From: Bacteroidota bacterium
GTDB lineage: Bacteria > Bacteroidota > Bacteroidia > B-17B0 > Aurantibacillaceae
Direction: 5' to 3'
DNA length: 42,457 nucleotides
Assembly (NCBI GenBank): GCA_013288015.1
Contig: JABDCR010000013.1
Span: forward strand, 11,405 to 53,861
The position numbers were made by a program, and so were the translations under genes. Of this stretch, positions 22,983-32,279 are shown in pieces (position 1 is the first letter of the stretch; each line of letters begins with the position of its first letter). The notes below the pieces were generated by a model. The model was not told the origin of the DNA, did no database searches, and saw only the letters and a list, made by a program, of their open reading frames with translations.

Positions 22983-25085
22983 CTAGGCTACTTTACCCCA
23001 GTTAGTGTTTGTTTTATTCTGACGAATTAACTGTCTGTTTAAGATTTGATTTTCTGCTTTTAGTAATTGTGGGTCTTTATCTAAAATTTCAGTAGCTACT
23101 TGTCTGGCTAATTGTAGTATCTGTTGGTCTTTAGCCAAATCTGCAATTTTTAAATTTAAGATGCCACTTTGTTGTGTTCCTTCTATATCACCGGGACCGC
23201 GTAATTGTAAATCGACTTCGGCAACTTCAAAACCATCATTGGTTCGGCACATGGTTGCCATACGCACTTTAGCATCTTGCGATAATTTAAATGAAGTCAG
23301 CAGCATGCAATAACTTTGGTCGGCACCACGACCAACTCTGCCACGTAATTGATGTAATTGTGATAAACCAAAACGTTCGGCATTTTCAATAACCATAACG
23401 CTGGCATTGGGTACGTTTACGCCAACTTCAATTACTGTAGTAGCTACCATAATATGTGTTTGACCTTTTACAAAGGCCTGCATTTCAAAATCTTTTTTGG
23501 CTGATTCCATTCGGCCGTGCAAAATGCTGATATGATATTCGGGTAAGGGAAATTGCTCAGACAAAGAATCGTAACCTTCCATTAAATTTTTTAAATCCAG
23601 TTTTTCAGACTCTTCAATTAAAGGATACACCACATATATCTGTCTGCCTAAAGCAATTTGCTCTTTCATAAAACCATATACCCGCAAACGTTTTGCATCG
23701 GTATAATGTATGGTTTGTATAGGTTTACGCCCTGGTGGTAACTCATCAATAACCGACGTATCTAAATCGCCGTACAAGGTCATAGCAAGTGTACGCGGTA
23801 TAGGCGTTGCACTCATAACCAGTACATGCGGTGGGTTTACATTTTTGTTGTGCAGTTTTGCACGTTGTGCCACACCAAAACGGTGTTGCTCATCTATCAC
23901 TACAAAACCAAGATTTTTAAATTTTACGGGGTCTTCTAACAAAGCATGTGTGCCAATAATAATTTGCATGGTTCCATCTGCTAAGCTTTGTAAAATTTCT
24001 CTTCTCGTTTTAGTTTTTACCGAACCGGTAAGTAAGGCACATGTAATGCCAAGTGGTTTTACTAATTCGCTAATGGTTAAAAAATGCTGCTGTGCTAATA
24101 TTTCGGTAGGCGCCATTATACAGGCTTGGAAATCATTATCCAGTGCCATTAGCATACACATTAAGGATACTATGGTTTTGCCGCTACCAACATCACCTTG
24201 CAATAAACGATTCATTTGTTTACCCGAACGAACATCGTTCCTGATTTCTTTTATTACGCGTTTTTGCGCGTTGGTTAATTCAAAAGGCAAGTGCTCGTTA
24301 AAAAAAGTGTTGAAGTAATGTCCTAGTTTTTCAAACACAAAACTTTGTACAGAGTTTTTGCGAAAGTGTTTACTCTTTAATAATTTTAATTGAATGTAAA
24401 AAAGTTCTTCAAATTTTAATCGAAGCTCAGCTTTCTTCAATAATTCAGGATTTTCGGGAAAGTGAATTTGCTTACAGGCTAACTCTTTACTAATCAGTTT
24501 GTGTTGATTAATTATAGAATCTGATAGCGTTTCTTCAATTTTATGTTGCAGTTGTGGTACTAAAACCTCCTGCAATTTTAAAATGCCTTTACTATCTAAG
24601 CCTTTACTTTTTAATTTTTCGGTTGATGGATAAACGGGTTGCAAAACAGCATTTAGTTTAACACTTTCATCGCTTGCCAAATCAACATCAGGATGCGTGA
24701 TGTTATACTTGCCTCTAAACTCTGACGGCTTGCCAAGCACCACATATTCTATATCGGGTTTAAATTTCCCTTCCAACCATTTAGCCCCCTGAAACCAAAC
24801 CAATTCTATAACCCCGGTATCATCTTTTAAGTAAGCAACAAAACGTTTGGCAAATTTTTCGCCAAGCAATTCTGTTCGAATGATTTTTCCTTTTAGTTGC
24901 ACATAAGGCAATTCTTCGGTTACATCTTTTATTTTATAAAATTTGCTGCGGTCAACATATCTGAAAGGATATAAGCTAAGTAAATCGTAATAGGTAAAAA
25001 TTTGCAATTCCTTTTTCAGCATATCACCGCGTTGCGGGCCAATGCCTTTTAAATACTCTATAGGGGTATCAAGAAAATTGCTCAT
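22983..25085 (-). CDS. recG: ATP-dependent DNA helicase RecG
   Basis: A superfamily 2 helicase that remodels stalled replication forks and Holliday junctions. It has 700 residues, the normal length. The N-terminal wedge/OB domain begins DTPIEYLKGIGPQRGDML. The helicase core shows Walker A GDVGSGKTIVSL, the DEQH box in VIDEQHRFGVAQRAKL, SATPIPRTLAMTLYGDLD, and the C-terminal VATTVIEVGVNVPNA and QLRGRVGRG motifs, followed by the TRG-type GPGDIEGTQQSG region. It lies 72 bases downstream of recR on the same strand, pairing two recombination-repair genes. Confidence 0.98.
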   Translation of the reverse strand: MSNFLDTPIEYLKGIGPQRGDMLKKELQIFTYYDLLSLYPFRYVDRSKFYKIKDVTEELPYVQLKGKIIRTELLGEKFAKRFVAYLKDDTGVIELVWFQGAKWLEGKFKPDIEYVVLGKPSEFRGKYNITHPDVDLASDESVKLNAVLQPVYPSTEKLKSKGLDSKGILKLQEVLVPQLQHKIEETLSDSIINQHKLISKELACKQIHFPENPELLKKAELRLKFEELFYIQLKLLKSKHFRKNSVQSFVFEKLGHYFNTFFNEHLPFELTNAQKRVIKEIRNDVRSGKQMNRLLQGDVGSGKTIVSLMCMLMALDNDFQACIMAPTEILAQQHFLTISELVKPLGITCALLTGSVKTKTRREILQSLADGTMQIIIGTHALLEDPVKFKNLGFVVIDEQHRFGVAQRAKLHNKNVNPPHVLVMSATPIPRTLAMTLYGDLDTSVIDELPPGRKPIQTIHYTDAKRLRVYGFMKEQIALGRQIYVVYPLIEESEKLDLKNLMEGYDSLSEQFPLPEYHISILHGRMESAKKDFEMQAFVKGQTHIMVATTVIEVGVNVPNASVMVIENAERFGLSQLHQLRGRVGRGADQSYCMLLTSFKLSQDAKVRMATMCRTNDGFEVAEVDLQLRGPGDIEGTQQSGILNLKIADLAKDQQILQLARQVATEILDKDPQLLKAENQILNRQLIRQNKTNTNWGKVA

Positions 25086-25157
25086 CTAAAATATTTCTAA
25101 AAATAATTAATTTTTTCAGGATGCCCTAAGGATTGAAATAAGTAGGAATGCTCAGAA

Positions 25158-25769
25158 TTAATTTTTCTGATAAGGAACTCTGTTTTGTAATGAGCGACCC
25201 AAGGTAACTTCATCTGTATACTCTAACTCATCGCCAACAGGCACACCTCGTGCTAAGGTTGATATAGATACATTAAGCGTTTGCAGTTTTCTAGATAAAT
25301 AAAAAGCAGTAGTATCGCCTTCGGTAGTAGCGCTTAAAGCAAAAATAATTTCGTTGGTTTCGTTTTCGGTTATACGTTTTAGTAAAGCTTCAATAAATAA
25401 ATCTGCCGGACCAATGCCATCAATAGGGGAAATTAAACCGCCCAGTACGTGATACACCCCACGATACATGCCTGTATTTTCAATGGCCATTACATCGCGT
25501 ACATCTTGCACTACGCAAATAATTTTTTTATCGCGTGCGCCGTTTGTGCAAATGCCACAAACCTCGGTATCAGAAACGTTATAGCAATTACTGCAAAATT
25601 TAATTTTCGTACGCATGTTTAAAATAGATTGCGCCAGGTTGTGCGAAGAATCTTTTTCGTTACGCAATAAATGCAATACATAACGCAAAGCTGTTTTGCG
25701 TCCAACACCGGGCAACCGAGAAAATTCGTTTACGGCACTATCTAAAAGTTTTGAGGGTAATTCCACCAC
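25158..25769 (-). CDS. recR: Recombination protein RecR
   Basis: A component of the RecFOR gap-repair pathway that helps load RecA. It has 203 residues. The helix-hairpin-helix SRLPGVGRKTALRYVLHLL is followed by the Cys4 zinc finger (FCSNCYNVSDTEVCGICTN) and the Toprim domain (VVQDVRDVMAIENTGMYRGV, HVLGG, GIGP). The start is GTG at 25769 (a second GTG follows immediately); no ATG is available between it and an in-frame stop upstream, so the GTG start is forced. recG follows 72 bases downstream. Confidence 0.97.
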   Translation of the reverse strand: MVELPSKLLDSAVNEFSRLPGVGRKTALRYVLHLLRNEKDSSHNLAQSILNMRTKIKFCSNCYNVSDTEVCGICTNGARDKKIICVVQDVRDVMAIENTGMYRGVYHVLGGLISPIDGIGPADLFIEALLKRITENETNEIIFALSATTEGDTTAFYLSRKLQTLNVSISTLARGVPVGDELEYTDEVTLGRSLQNRVPYQKN

Positions 25770-25885
25770 GTAAAAATAAACAATTGTGCAGGTTGTTTCT
25801 CATATTTTATTAAACATTTTTATGTGGAGAAAAACTATGCTCGCCGGAAATAGTAAACCCTAAAAGCAGCATCTTAGCTAAACCT

Positions 25886-27376
25886 ATGTCGGCACCCTTT
25901 ATACTACTTTGTATTGCTTTATATTTTGGCGGCTTGCTGCTAATTGCCTACATAACCAGCAGAAAAAGCGATGCTAACACCTATTTTATTGGTAACAAGG
26001 CATCGCCTTGGTATGCGGTAGCTTTCGGTATGTTGAGCGATTCGCTTTCAGGTGTTACTTATATTTCTGTGCCGGGTAATGTAATTAACACGCAATTTTC
26101 TTACCTGCAATTGGTGTTAGGTTATTTAGTTGGCTATATTATTATTGCCAAGGTGTTACTGCCACTTTATTATAAAATGAATTTACTTTCTATTTATACT
26201 TACCTGGAAACCCGCTTTGGGCGAAACACACAGAAAACAGGATCTTTCTTTTTTATTTTATCGCGCACCCTAGGTGCTGCCGGCAGACTATATTTAGCTG
26301 CAGGTGTTATCCAGTTTTTTGTGTTCGACAGGTTTGAAACTGTTCACATTCCGTTTGCGGTAAGTGTATCGGTTATTATAGCCTTAATGCTTTTGTACAC
26401 ATACAAAGGCGGCATCAAAACTTTGGTTTGGACGGATACTTTTCAGTCTTTCTTTTTGATATTGGGTGTGGTGTTATCCATTGCTGCTATTATTTCAAGT
26501 ACCGATTGGAGTTTTGGTACAGCGGTATCTAAACTATCACATTCAAGTTATTCGCAGGTTTTTTTCTTCGATTGGCATAAATCAACTTTCTTTTTTAAAC
26601 AGTTTTTAGGTGGTGTTTTTATTGCTGTTACCATGACGGGCCTAGACCAAAATATGATGCAGAAAAATTTAAGCTGTCGTTCATTAAAAGACGCGCAAAA
26701 AAATATTTACTGGTTTAGTATTGTATTGGTCATCGTAAACTTTTTCTTTTTGGCCTTAGGTGCATTATTGTTTTTATATCAGCAAGAAAAAAATATTCCG
26801 TTACCAATGAATGAAGCGGGAAAAATTTTAACCGACCGTGTGTTTCCTAACCTCGCACTCAATTATTTGGGGGCTTTTGCAGGGCTTGTGTTTATTATTG
26901 GGTTAACGGCAGCTACTTTTTCAAGTGCCGATTCAGTACTTACAACTCTTACAACATCCATGTATATTGATATGTTTGAGTTTGATAAAAAGCCGATAGC
27001 CGAAAGCAAAAAAACGTTTTACCGCAGGTTTATACATATAGCTTTTGCGGTGCTTTTATGGGCTTGTATTTTAGTGTTTAATGCTATAAACAGTAAGGCT
27101 ATTATAGATACTATTTTAATTATTGCAGGCTACACCTATGGCCCTTTATTGGGCTTGTTCTCTTTCGGTATAATTTTAAAACGTAAAGTTACCGATAGCA
27201 TTATACCAGTTATTTGTTTAGCATCGCCTGTACTTACGTATGGGCTAAATATTTGGCTACCTAAGCTTATACAAGACTACCAATCGGGTAACGAAATAAT
27301 TTTGTTAAATGGTATCATCACTTTTGGTGGTTTATTGTTGTTTTCTAAAGGAAAAGGAAGCCCTATTATTGCTTAA
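25886..27376 (+). CDS. Sodium:solute symporter (SSS family)
   Basis: A 496-residue inner-membrane transporter with about 13 hydrophobic segments. It shows the SSS-type opening (YFGGLLLIAYITSRKSDANTYF followed by GNKASPWYAVAFGMLSDSLS) and typical motifs in later helices: RTLGAAGRLYLAAGV, TYKGGIKTLVWTDTFQSF, TGLDQNMMQKNLSCRS and LTAATFSSADSVLTTL. The Ser pair in the last motif is where many members bind sodium. The family carries sugars, amino acids, organic anions or vitamins, and the substrate cannot be told here. It is a single gene, divergent from recR. Confidence 0.92.
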   Translation: MSAPFILLCIALYFGGLLLIAYITSRKSDANTYFIGNKASPWYAVAFGMLSDSLSGVTYISVPGNVINTQFSYLQLVLGYLVGYIIIAKVLLPLYYKMNLLSIYTYLETRFGRNTQKTGSFFFILSRTLGAAGRLYLAAGVIQFFVFDRFETVHIPFAVSVSVIIALMLLYTYKGGIKTLVWTDTFQSFFLILGVVLSIAAIISSTDWSFGTAVSKLSHSSYSQVFFFDWHKSTFFFKQFLGGVFIAVTMTGLDQNMMQKNLSCRSLKDAQKNIYWFSIVLVIVNFFFLALGALLFLYQQEKNIPLPMNEAGKILTDRVFPNLALNYLGAFAGLVFIIGLTAATFSSADSVLTTLTTSMYIDMFEFDKKPIAESKKTFYRRFIHIAFAVLLWACILVFNAINSKAIIDTILIIAGYTYGPLLGLFSFGIILKRKVTDSIIPVICLASPVLTYGLNIWLPKLIQDYQSGNEIILLNGIITFGGLLLFSKGKGSPIIA

Positions 27377-27516
27377 ACTGGAGGTGTAAATTAACAAACC
27401 ACCCAAAACGCCATTGTTCCGTTAGTCATTTTCTTAAATAAAACACGCAAAAAAATGTGGCACAATTAAAAACTAGCCATATATTCGATAAAAATTTATA
27501 TCACACAATACAAGTA

Positions 27517-29532
27517 ATGAAAAAAACGTTAATAAAAACTACACTAATTGCGCTTACTGCCATGAATGTAAATGCACAAAACCCGGGCATTAAAATTGCC
27601 GATATAGATAAAAGTGTTGATCCGCGTGAGGATTTTTATCAATTTGCCAATGGAATCTGGCTTAAAAACACACAAATTCCTGCACAAGAATCCCGTTGGG
27701 GTAGCTTTAATGAGTTAGCTGACCGTAACAACGATAATCTTAAAAAAATATTAGAAGAGTGTGCTGCCGATAAAATGGCAAAACCAGGCAGCAACAAACA
27801 AAAAATAGGTGATTTTTACCATGTTGGCATGGATACTGTAAAACTTGAAAAAGAAGGTTATGGACCAATTATTCCTCTTTTAACAAGTGTAAGTAAAATC
27901 GACAATAAAACAGATTTATTAAAAACCATTGCAGAGTTGCATAGTAAAGGCCTTAGTGGTTTATTTACCTTTGCCATAGATGCCGATGAAAAAAGCAGTA
28001 ATGATAATGCAGTTTATTTTGCCCAAATACGTTTAGGCTTACCTGATAAAATGTACTATACTGACGCTAAGTACGAAAGCATACGTGCTGCTTACAAAAA
28101 ACATATCGAAAATATGTTTTCGTTATTGGGTGATAAAGCCGATGTAGCAGTAAAAAGTTCTGAAACAATTTTTAGTATTGAAAGTCAATTAGCAGATGGT
28201 TCTATGGGACGTATAGAGTTACGCGACCCTGATAAACAATACAATAAATCTACCAAAGTTGATTTTTTTAAAAAACAAACCAATATAGATTTTAATACAT
28301 ATCTCACTGCTGCTGCGGTTACAGCTCCATTTACAGATGTCATAGTACGACAACCTCTTTATTTTGATAAACTAAACCAAATGCTAAATAGTGTTTCTAT
28401 TGCTGATTGGAAAACATATTTACGTTGGTGTGTTGTGCATCAAACAGCTTCTTTTATGAGTGCTACTTTTGTAAAAGAGAATTTTTCGTTTTATGGCACT
28501 ACTTTGCAGGGAGCTAAAGAAATGAAACCGCGTTGGAAACGTGTATCGGCTACTATTGATGGAAGCATTGGCGAAGCCTTAGGACAAATATTTGTAGATA
28601 AATATTTTGACGCTGAGTCAAAAAAGAAAGTAAACGAAATGGTTGATAATCTTTTTACCTCATTTAAAGAACGTATAAAAACACGCGTGTGGATGAGTGA
28701 TATAACCAAGCAAAAAGCCTTGGAAAAACTAGCTAAAATTATTCGCAAACTAGGTTATCCTGATAAATGGAAAGACTATACTACTTTAGAAATTAAAAAC
28801 GACTCATACGTGGCTAACGTTCTGCGTTCTAACCATTACGAATACAAACGCATGATTGATAAAATTGGCAAACCGGTTGATAAAACAGAGTGGGGTATGT
28901 CGCCTCCAACTGTAAACGCATACTATAACCCAAGTTATAATGAAATTGTTTTTCCGGCAGGCATTATGCAGCCTCCTTTCTTTAATGCTAAGGCAGATGA
29001 TGCTGCAAACTATGGCGTAATGGGTGCTGTTATTGGGCATGAGCTTACGCATGGTTTTGATGACCAGGGTGCAAAGTATGATGCCGATGGAAATCTTAAA
29101 AACTGGTGGACAGATGAAGATATGAAAAATTTTGAAAGCCGTACAGGCCTTATTCGCAATCAGTTTGATGCTTTTGTGGCTATTGATACTTTGCATGTAA
29201 ACGGGCAACTTACTTTAGGCGAAAATATTGCCGATTTAGGTGGTTTAACCATGAGTTACTATGCATATAAACTTTCTTTAAAAGGAGCTAAATCTTCAGT
29301 AATGGATGGTTTTACTGGCGAACAACGTTTCTTTATTGCTTGGGCGCAAGGTTGGAAAACCTTATCACGTCCTGAGGCTTTAAAGCAAATGATTGCCACA
29401 AATCCCCATAGTCCAGGTAATTTTAGGGTACTTGGCCCATTGTCTAATATGAAAGAGTTTTATGAGGCTTTTAATGTAAAAGAAACAAATAAGATGTACC
29501 GCCCTGCCGATAAACGTGCAGAAATCTGGTAG
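27517..29532 (+). CDS. M13-family (neprilysin-like) zinc metallopeptidase
   Basis: An exported endopeptidase of 671 residues. The start at 27517 gives a signal peptide (MKKTLIKTTLIALTAMNVNAQ, cut after NAQ). A GTG at 27457 would add 20 polar residues and is unlikely. The N-terminal M13 domain begins DPREDFYQFANGIWLKN. The catalytic domain shows NAYYNPSYNEIVFPAGI and the zinc motif HELTH with H508, E509 and H512. The third ligand E569 and D573 are in GENIADLGG, and PHSPGNFRVLGPLSNM closes the fold. The final W of the classical CxxW ending is present (AEIW), without the Cys. It likely degrades peptides in the periplasm. A TATATTCG promoter-like element lies at 27480-27487. Confidence 0.95.
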   Translation: MKKTLIKTTLIALTAMNVNAQNPGIKIADIDKSVDPREDFYQFANGIWLKNTQIPAQESRWGSFNELADRNNDNLKKILEECAADKMAKPGSNKQKIGDFYHVGMDTVKLEKEGYGPIIPLLTSVSKIDNKTDLLKTIAELHSKGLSGLFTFAIDADEKSSNDNAVYFAQIRLGLPDKMYYTDAKYESIRAAYKKHIENMFSLLGDKADVAVKSSETIFSIESQLADGSMGRIELRDPDKQYNKSTKVDFFKKQTNIDFNTYLTAAAVTAPFTDVIVRQPLYFDKLNQMLNSVSIADWKTYLRWCVVHQTASFMSATFVKENFSFYGTTLQGAKEMKPRWKRVSATIDGSIGEALGQIFVDKYFDAESKKKVNEMVDNLFTSFKERIKTRVWMSDITKQKALEKLAKIIRKLGYPDKWKDYTTLEIKNDSYVANVLRSNHYEYKRMIDKIGKPVDKTEWGMSPPTVNAYYNPSYNEIVFPAGIMQPPFFNAKADDAANYGVMGAVIGHELTHGFDDQGAKYDADGNLKNWWTDEDMKNFESRTGLIRNQFDAFVAIDTLHVNGQLTLGENIADLGGLTMSYYAYKLSLKGAKSSVMDGFTGEQRFFIAWAQGWKTLSRPEALKQMIATNPHSPGNFRVLGPLSNMKEFYEAFNVKETNKMYRPADKRAEIW

Positions 29533-29573
29533 GTTTTTCACAAGAAATAACAAAAACAGATTAATAAATAACA

Positions 29574-29581
29574 TATATTTG
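29574..29581 (+). promoter_or_regulatory. Promoter element before small Lys/Cys protein
   Basis: TATATTTG matches TAnnTTTG exactly and ends 23 bases before the ATG at 29605. No clear TTTG lies at the normal upstream distance. Confidence 0.6.
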
Positions 29582-29604
29582 CTATAACAATTAAAAAAAC
29601 TAAA

Positions 29605-29802
29605 ATGAAAAAAATCTTTTTAACCTTAGCGTTAGCTTCTTTTGTAGGAGCAACTTCTATGTCGGCTTCAACTTTTGGCGATGACAAAAAAGGCGATGAC
29701 AAAAACAAAAAATCTTGCAGTAAAGAATGCAAAAAAGATGGTAAATCTTGTTGCAAAGACAAAAAAGCAACAGACACAAAATCTACTGAAGAGAAAAAAT
29801 AA
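29605..29802 (+). CDS. Small exported Lys/Cys-rich protein, 65 residues
   Basis: A short but real gene: it has its own promoter element, an ATG opening into a signal peptide (MKKIFLTLALASFVGATS, cut near SAS at about residue 22) and a strong terminator. The mature peptide of about 43 residues has roughly 15 lysines, many Asp/Glu and four cysteines (C38, C42, C49, C50) in KSCSKECKKDGKSCCKDKK. The CX3C and CC pattern could bind metal or form disulfides after export. Similar low-complexity, charged exported peptides occur in Bacteroidota, but I know no established function. It is flanked by a peptidase and a radical SAM gene with no evident link. Confidence 0.8.
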   Translation: MKKIFLTLALASFVGATSMSASTFGDDKKGDDKNKKSCSKECKKDGKSCCKDKKATDTKSTEEKK

Positions 29803-29818
29803 TTTTCTTACAGATTAT

Positions 29819-29855
29819 AAAAAGCCCGCATCTGAAAAGATAGCGGGCTTTTTTG
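29819..29855 (+). terminator. Rho-independent terminator with GAAA tetraloop
   Basis: The stem aaaagcccgc with gcgggctttt encloses a second 4-bp stem (atct/agat) capped by GAAA, with one bulged A, and is followed by a T-run. It lies 16 bases after the stop of the small Lys/Cys-rich gene. Confidence 0.9.
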
Positions 29856-29957
29856 TTTTAAGGATTTGCCTAAAGCAGCCAAAACCCATTTAATAAAGGG
29901 AAAAGTTTAGTTTTAAACAGTTAAGCCAAGCGTTTTTTTGCGTTGTAAATTTATACT

Positions 29958-31040
29958 ATGGCAGATGCGGCAGATGATAAATATTTAAAAGGGAGAGGTG
30001 CACAGATAAACACGCATAACCGTTTTGAAAAACATACGGTAGGTGCTTTTTATATTGAAGGCATTGATGAAGAAGCAGGGCTTGGCGGAAGAACTCAATA
30101 TATACCGACCTATCCAAAAACATTTATAAATAAAGTAGATAGCCCTGATATTGGTAGGGCTTACTCAATGAATCCTTATCAGGGATGTGAGCATGGTTGC
30201 TTATACTGTTATGCGCGTACAACGCATGAATATTGGGGCTATAGTGCAGGACTGGATTTCGAACAGAAAATATTAGTTAAGCAAAACATTACCGAAGCTT
30301 TAGAAAAACAGTTTTCGAAAAAAGGTTGGGAACCTTTGCCCATTATGCTGTCCGGTAACACAGATTGCTATCAGCCTATCGAAAAAAAATTAAAACTAAC
30401 CCGTGGTGTTTTGGAAACTGTACTTAAATACAGGCACCCTGTAAGTTTGATAACCAAAAATAGTTTAATTACACGTGATATAGATTTATTGCAAGAACTT
30501 GCTAAACATAACTTGGTGCATGTAATGATAACTATAACATCTACCGATGAAAAAGTACGTTTGCAACTTGAACCACGAACTACCACTTACAAACAACGAT
30601 TTAAAGCAGTGGAAGCATTAAGTAAAGCTGGTATACCGGTTGGTGTAATGGTGGCACCTATTATACCGGGCATAACATCGCACGATATACCTAATGTAAT
30701 TAAAATGGCTGCCGAACATGGCGCTAAACGTGCCGGATATACCATTGTGCGCTTAAATGGAGCTATTGCTAATGTGTTTAAGGATTGGTTAGAGAAAAAT
30801 TATCCAGATAGGGCGCAAAAAGTTTGGAACCAAATTAGTGATTGTCATGGTGGACAGGTAAACGATTCTCGCTACGGTACACGCATGAGTGGAGAAGGAA
30901 ACATAGCAGAAAGTATAAAGAAACTGTTTCAGATTTCAGTTAAAAAATTTATGGGGGAAAATGATTGGTTACGACTTAATACAACCGCTTTTTTAAACAA
31001 ACACAATGCACAAACAAGTTTATTTGATGATGTGGTTTAA
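29958..31040 (+). CDS. PA0069-family radical SAM protein
   Basis: A 360-residue cytoplasmic enzyme with the radical SAM cluster motif C77-X3-C81-X2-C84 in QGCEHGCLYCYARTTHEYWG, which coordinates a 4Fe-4S cluster and S-adenosylmethionine. The opening KGRGAQINTHNRFEKHTV, the segment LSGNTDCYQPIEKKLKLTRG and the later RLQLEPRTTTYKQRFKAVE with GVMVAPIIPGI are typical of the SplB-related PA0069/Rv2578c group. A photolyase-like or nucleic acid substrate has been proposed for this group, but the reaction is not established. It stands alone between a terminator and the polysaccharide cluster. Confidence 0.93.
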   Translation: MADAADDKYLKGRGAQINTHNRFEKHTVGAFYIEGIDEEAGLGGRTQYIPTYPKTFINKVDSPDIGRAYSMNPYQGCEHGCLYCYARTTHEYWGYSAGLDFEQKILVKQNITEALEKQFSKKGWEPLPIMLSGNTDCYQPIEKKLKLTRGVLETVLKYRHPVSLITKNSLITRDIDLLQELAKHNLVHVMITITSTDEKVRLQLEPRTTTYKQRFKAVEALSKAGIPVGVMVAPIIPGITSHDIPNVIKMAAEHGAKRAGYTIVRLNGAIANVFKDWLEKNYPDRAQKVWNQISDCHGGQVNDSRYGTRMSGEGNIAESIKKLFQISVKKFMGENDWLRLNTTAFLNKHNAQTSLFDDVV

Positions 31041-31116
31041 TTTTTTTGTAGCGCTCGGGCAATAAATTAGTTTATTAAATTCTTTATTAAAACAGTAAAT
31101 TAGCGCATATTTTTTC

Positions 31117-32262
31117 GTGCGTATAGCTTTACTTACAGATGGAATTTGGCCTTACCGAATTGGCGGAATGCAAAAACATTCTTACTATTTGGTAAAATAC
31201 TTTGCGCAGCAAGGGGTGCATGTCGATTTGTATCATATGAATGATAGCAAGTATGACATAAATGAATTGGAATTTTTTACAGAAGAAGAAAAGAAATTCA
31301 TCACTCCATTTGTATTTACATTTCCGAATAAAGGTAGATGGCCTTGGCACTATTTGCAGGAATCTTATTTGCATTCTAAAATGATGTTTGAGTGTTTTGT
31401 AAAGCAAACCCCGGTCGATTTTATTTATAGTAAGGGTTATACAGGTTGGTATTTTATTAAACAGAAACAAAAAGGGGAAAAGCTTCCGCCTATTGGATTG
31501 AGGTTACATGGCTACGAAATTTTTCAGCGGGGTAGTGGGGCAATAAATTTGTATAGAAAATATTTGTATCTGCCTTTAATGAGGTACTTGAATAATAAGG
31601 CAGATTATGTTTATTCGTATGGTGGCGGAATAAGTGATATTATTAAAACTAATTTGCCACAAACAATTAATAAAATAATTGAAACCCCGGCAGCTATAGA
31701 ATCTTCTTGGATTTTTGAAAACAACATTGTAATAAACAAACCTATACGTTTTGCTTTTTTAGGAAGATATGAAATTAGAAAAGGTGTTAAGGAGTTAAGT
31801 ACTGCTCTTCAAAACCTTAGTGGTAAATATAATTTCGAATTTCATTTTATAGGCCCGATACCTGAGGAGTTTAAAATTAATTCGCCTCAAATAAAATATC
31901 ATGGAACGATTAGCGATGCCGAAAAAATAAAAACCATTTTACGAGCAACGGATGTATTTGTTTTACCATCCCATGCAGAAGGAATGCCTAATGTAATATT
32001 AGAAGCCATGGCAAGTGGTTGCGCTATATTAGCCACCGATGTAGGGGCCGTAAATGTTATGGTTGATTCCTCAAATGGGTGGTTGATTCCACCGATAAAT
32101 TCGACTGTTATCGAACAAAAGATAATAGAGATTATAGAAACAAATTCAAACATAATTGAAAATAAAAAAGCAATGTCTGTAAAAAAGGTAAAAGAAAACT
32201 TTATGTGGAATCAGGTTATTTTAAAAGAGATAAGCTATATTAGAGGAGTAATTGCAGATTAA
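31117..32262 (+). CDS. GT4 glycosyltransferase
   Basis: A 381-residue retaining glycosyltransferase of the GT-B fold. It starts with GTG at 31117, giving MRIALLTDGIWPYRIGGMQK, the usual acceptor-side opening with its glycine-rich loop. The donor side has FAFLGRYEIRKGVKEL and the EX7E motif E288-E296 in EGMPNVILEAMASGCAILATD. It is the first gene of a same-strand cluster reaching to 39745 and probably adds one sugar to a lipid-linked polysaccharide repeat unit. The sugars cannot be identified from sequence alone. Confidence 0.92.
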   Translation: MRIALLTDGIWPYRIGGMQKHSYYLVKYFAQQGVHVDLYHMNDSKYDINELEFFTEEEKKFITPFVFTFPNKGRWPWHYLQESYLHSKMMFECFVKQTPVDFIYSKGYTGWYFIKQKQKGEKLPPIGLRLHGYEIFQRGSGAINLYRKYLYLPLMRYLNNKADYVYSYGGGISDIIKTNLPQTINKIIETPAAIESSWIFENNIVINKPIRFAFLGRYEIRKGVKELSTALQNLSGKYNFEFHFIGPIPEEFKINSPQIKYHGTISDAEKIKTILRATDVFVLPSHAEGMPNVILEAMASGCAILATDVGAVNVMVDSSNGWLIPPINSTVIEQKIIEIIETNSNIIENKKAMSVKKVKENFMWNQVILKEISYIRGVIAD

Positions 32263-32279
32263 AGATATCTTTAGTTAAA

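Noticed and set aside
22972-22992. Small dyad agtagc/gctact between the 22278 gene and recG stops
   Set aside because: Only six base pairs with no T-run; too weak to call a terminator, although the position between convergent genes would suit one.
27457-27516. GTG start adding 20 residues to the M13 peptidase
   Set aside because: The ATG at 27517 begins a normal signal peptide; the extension would bury it and contains a promoter-like element.
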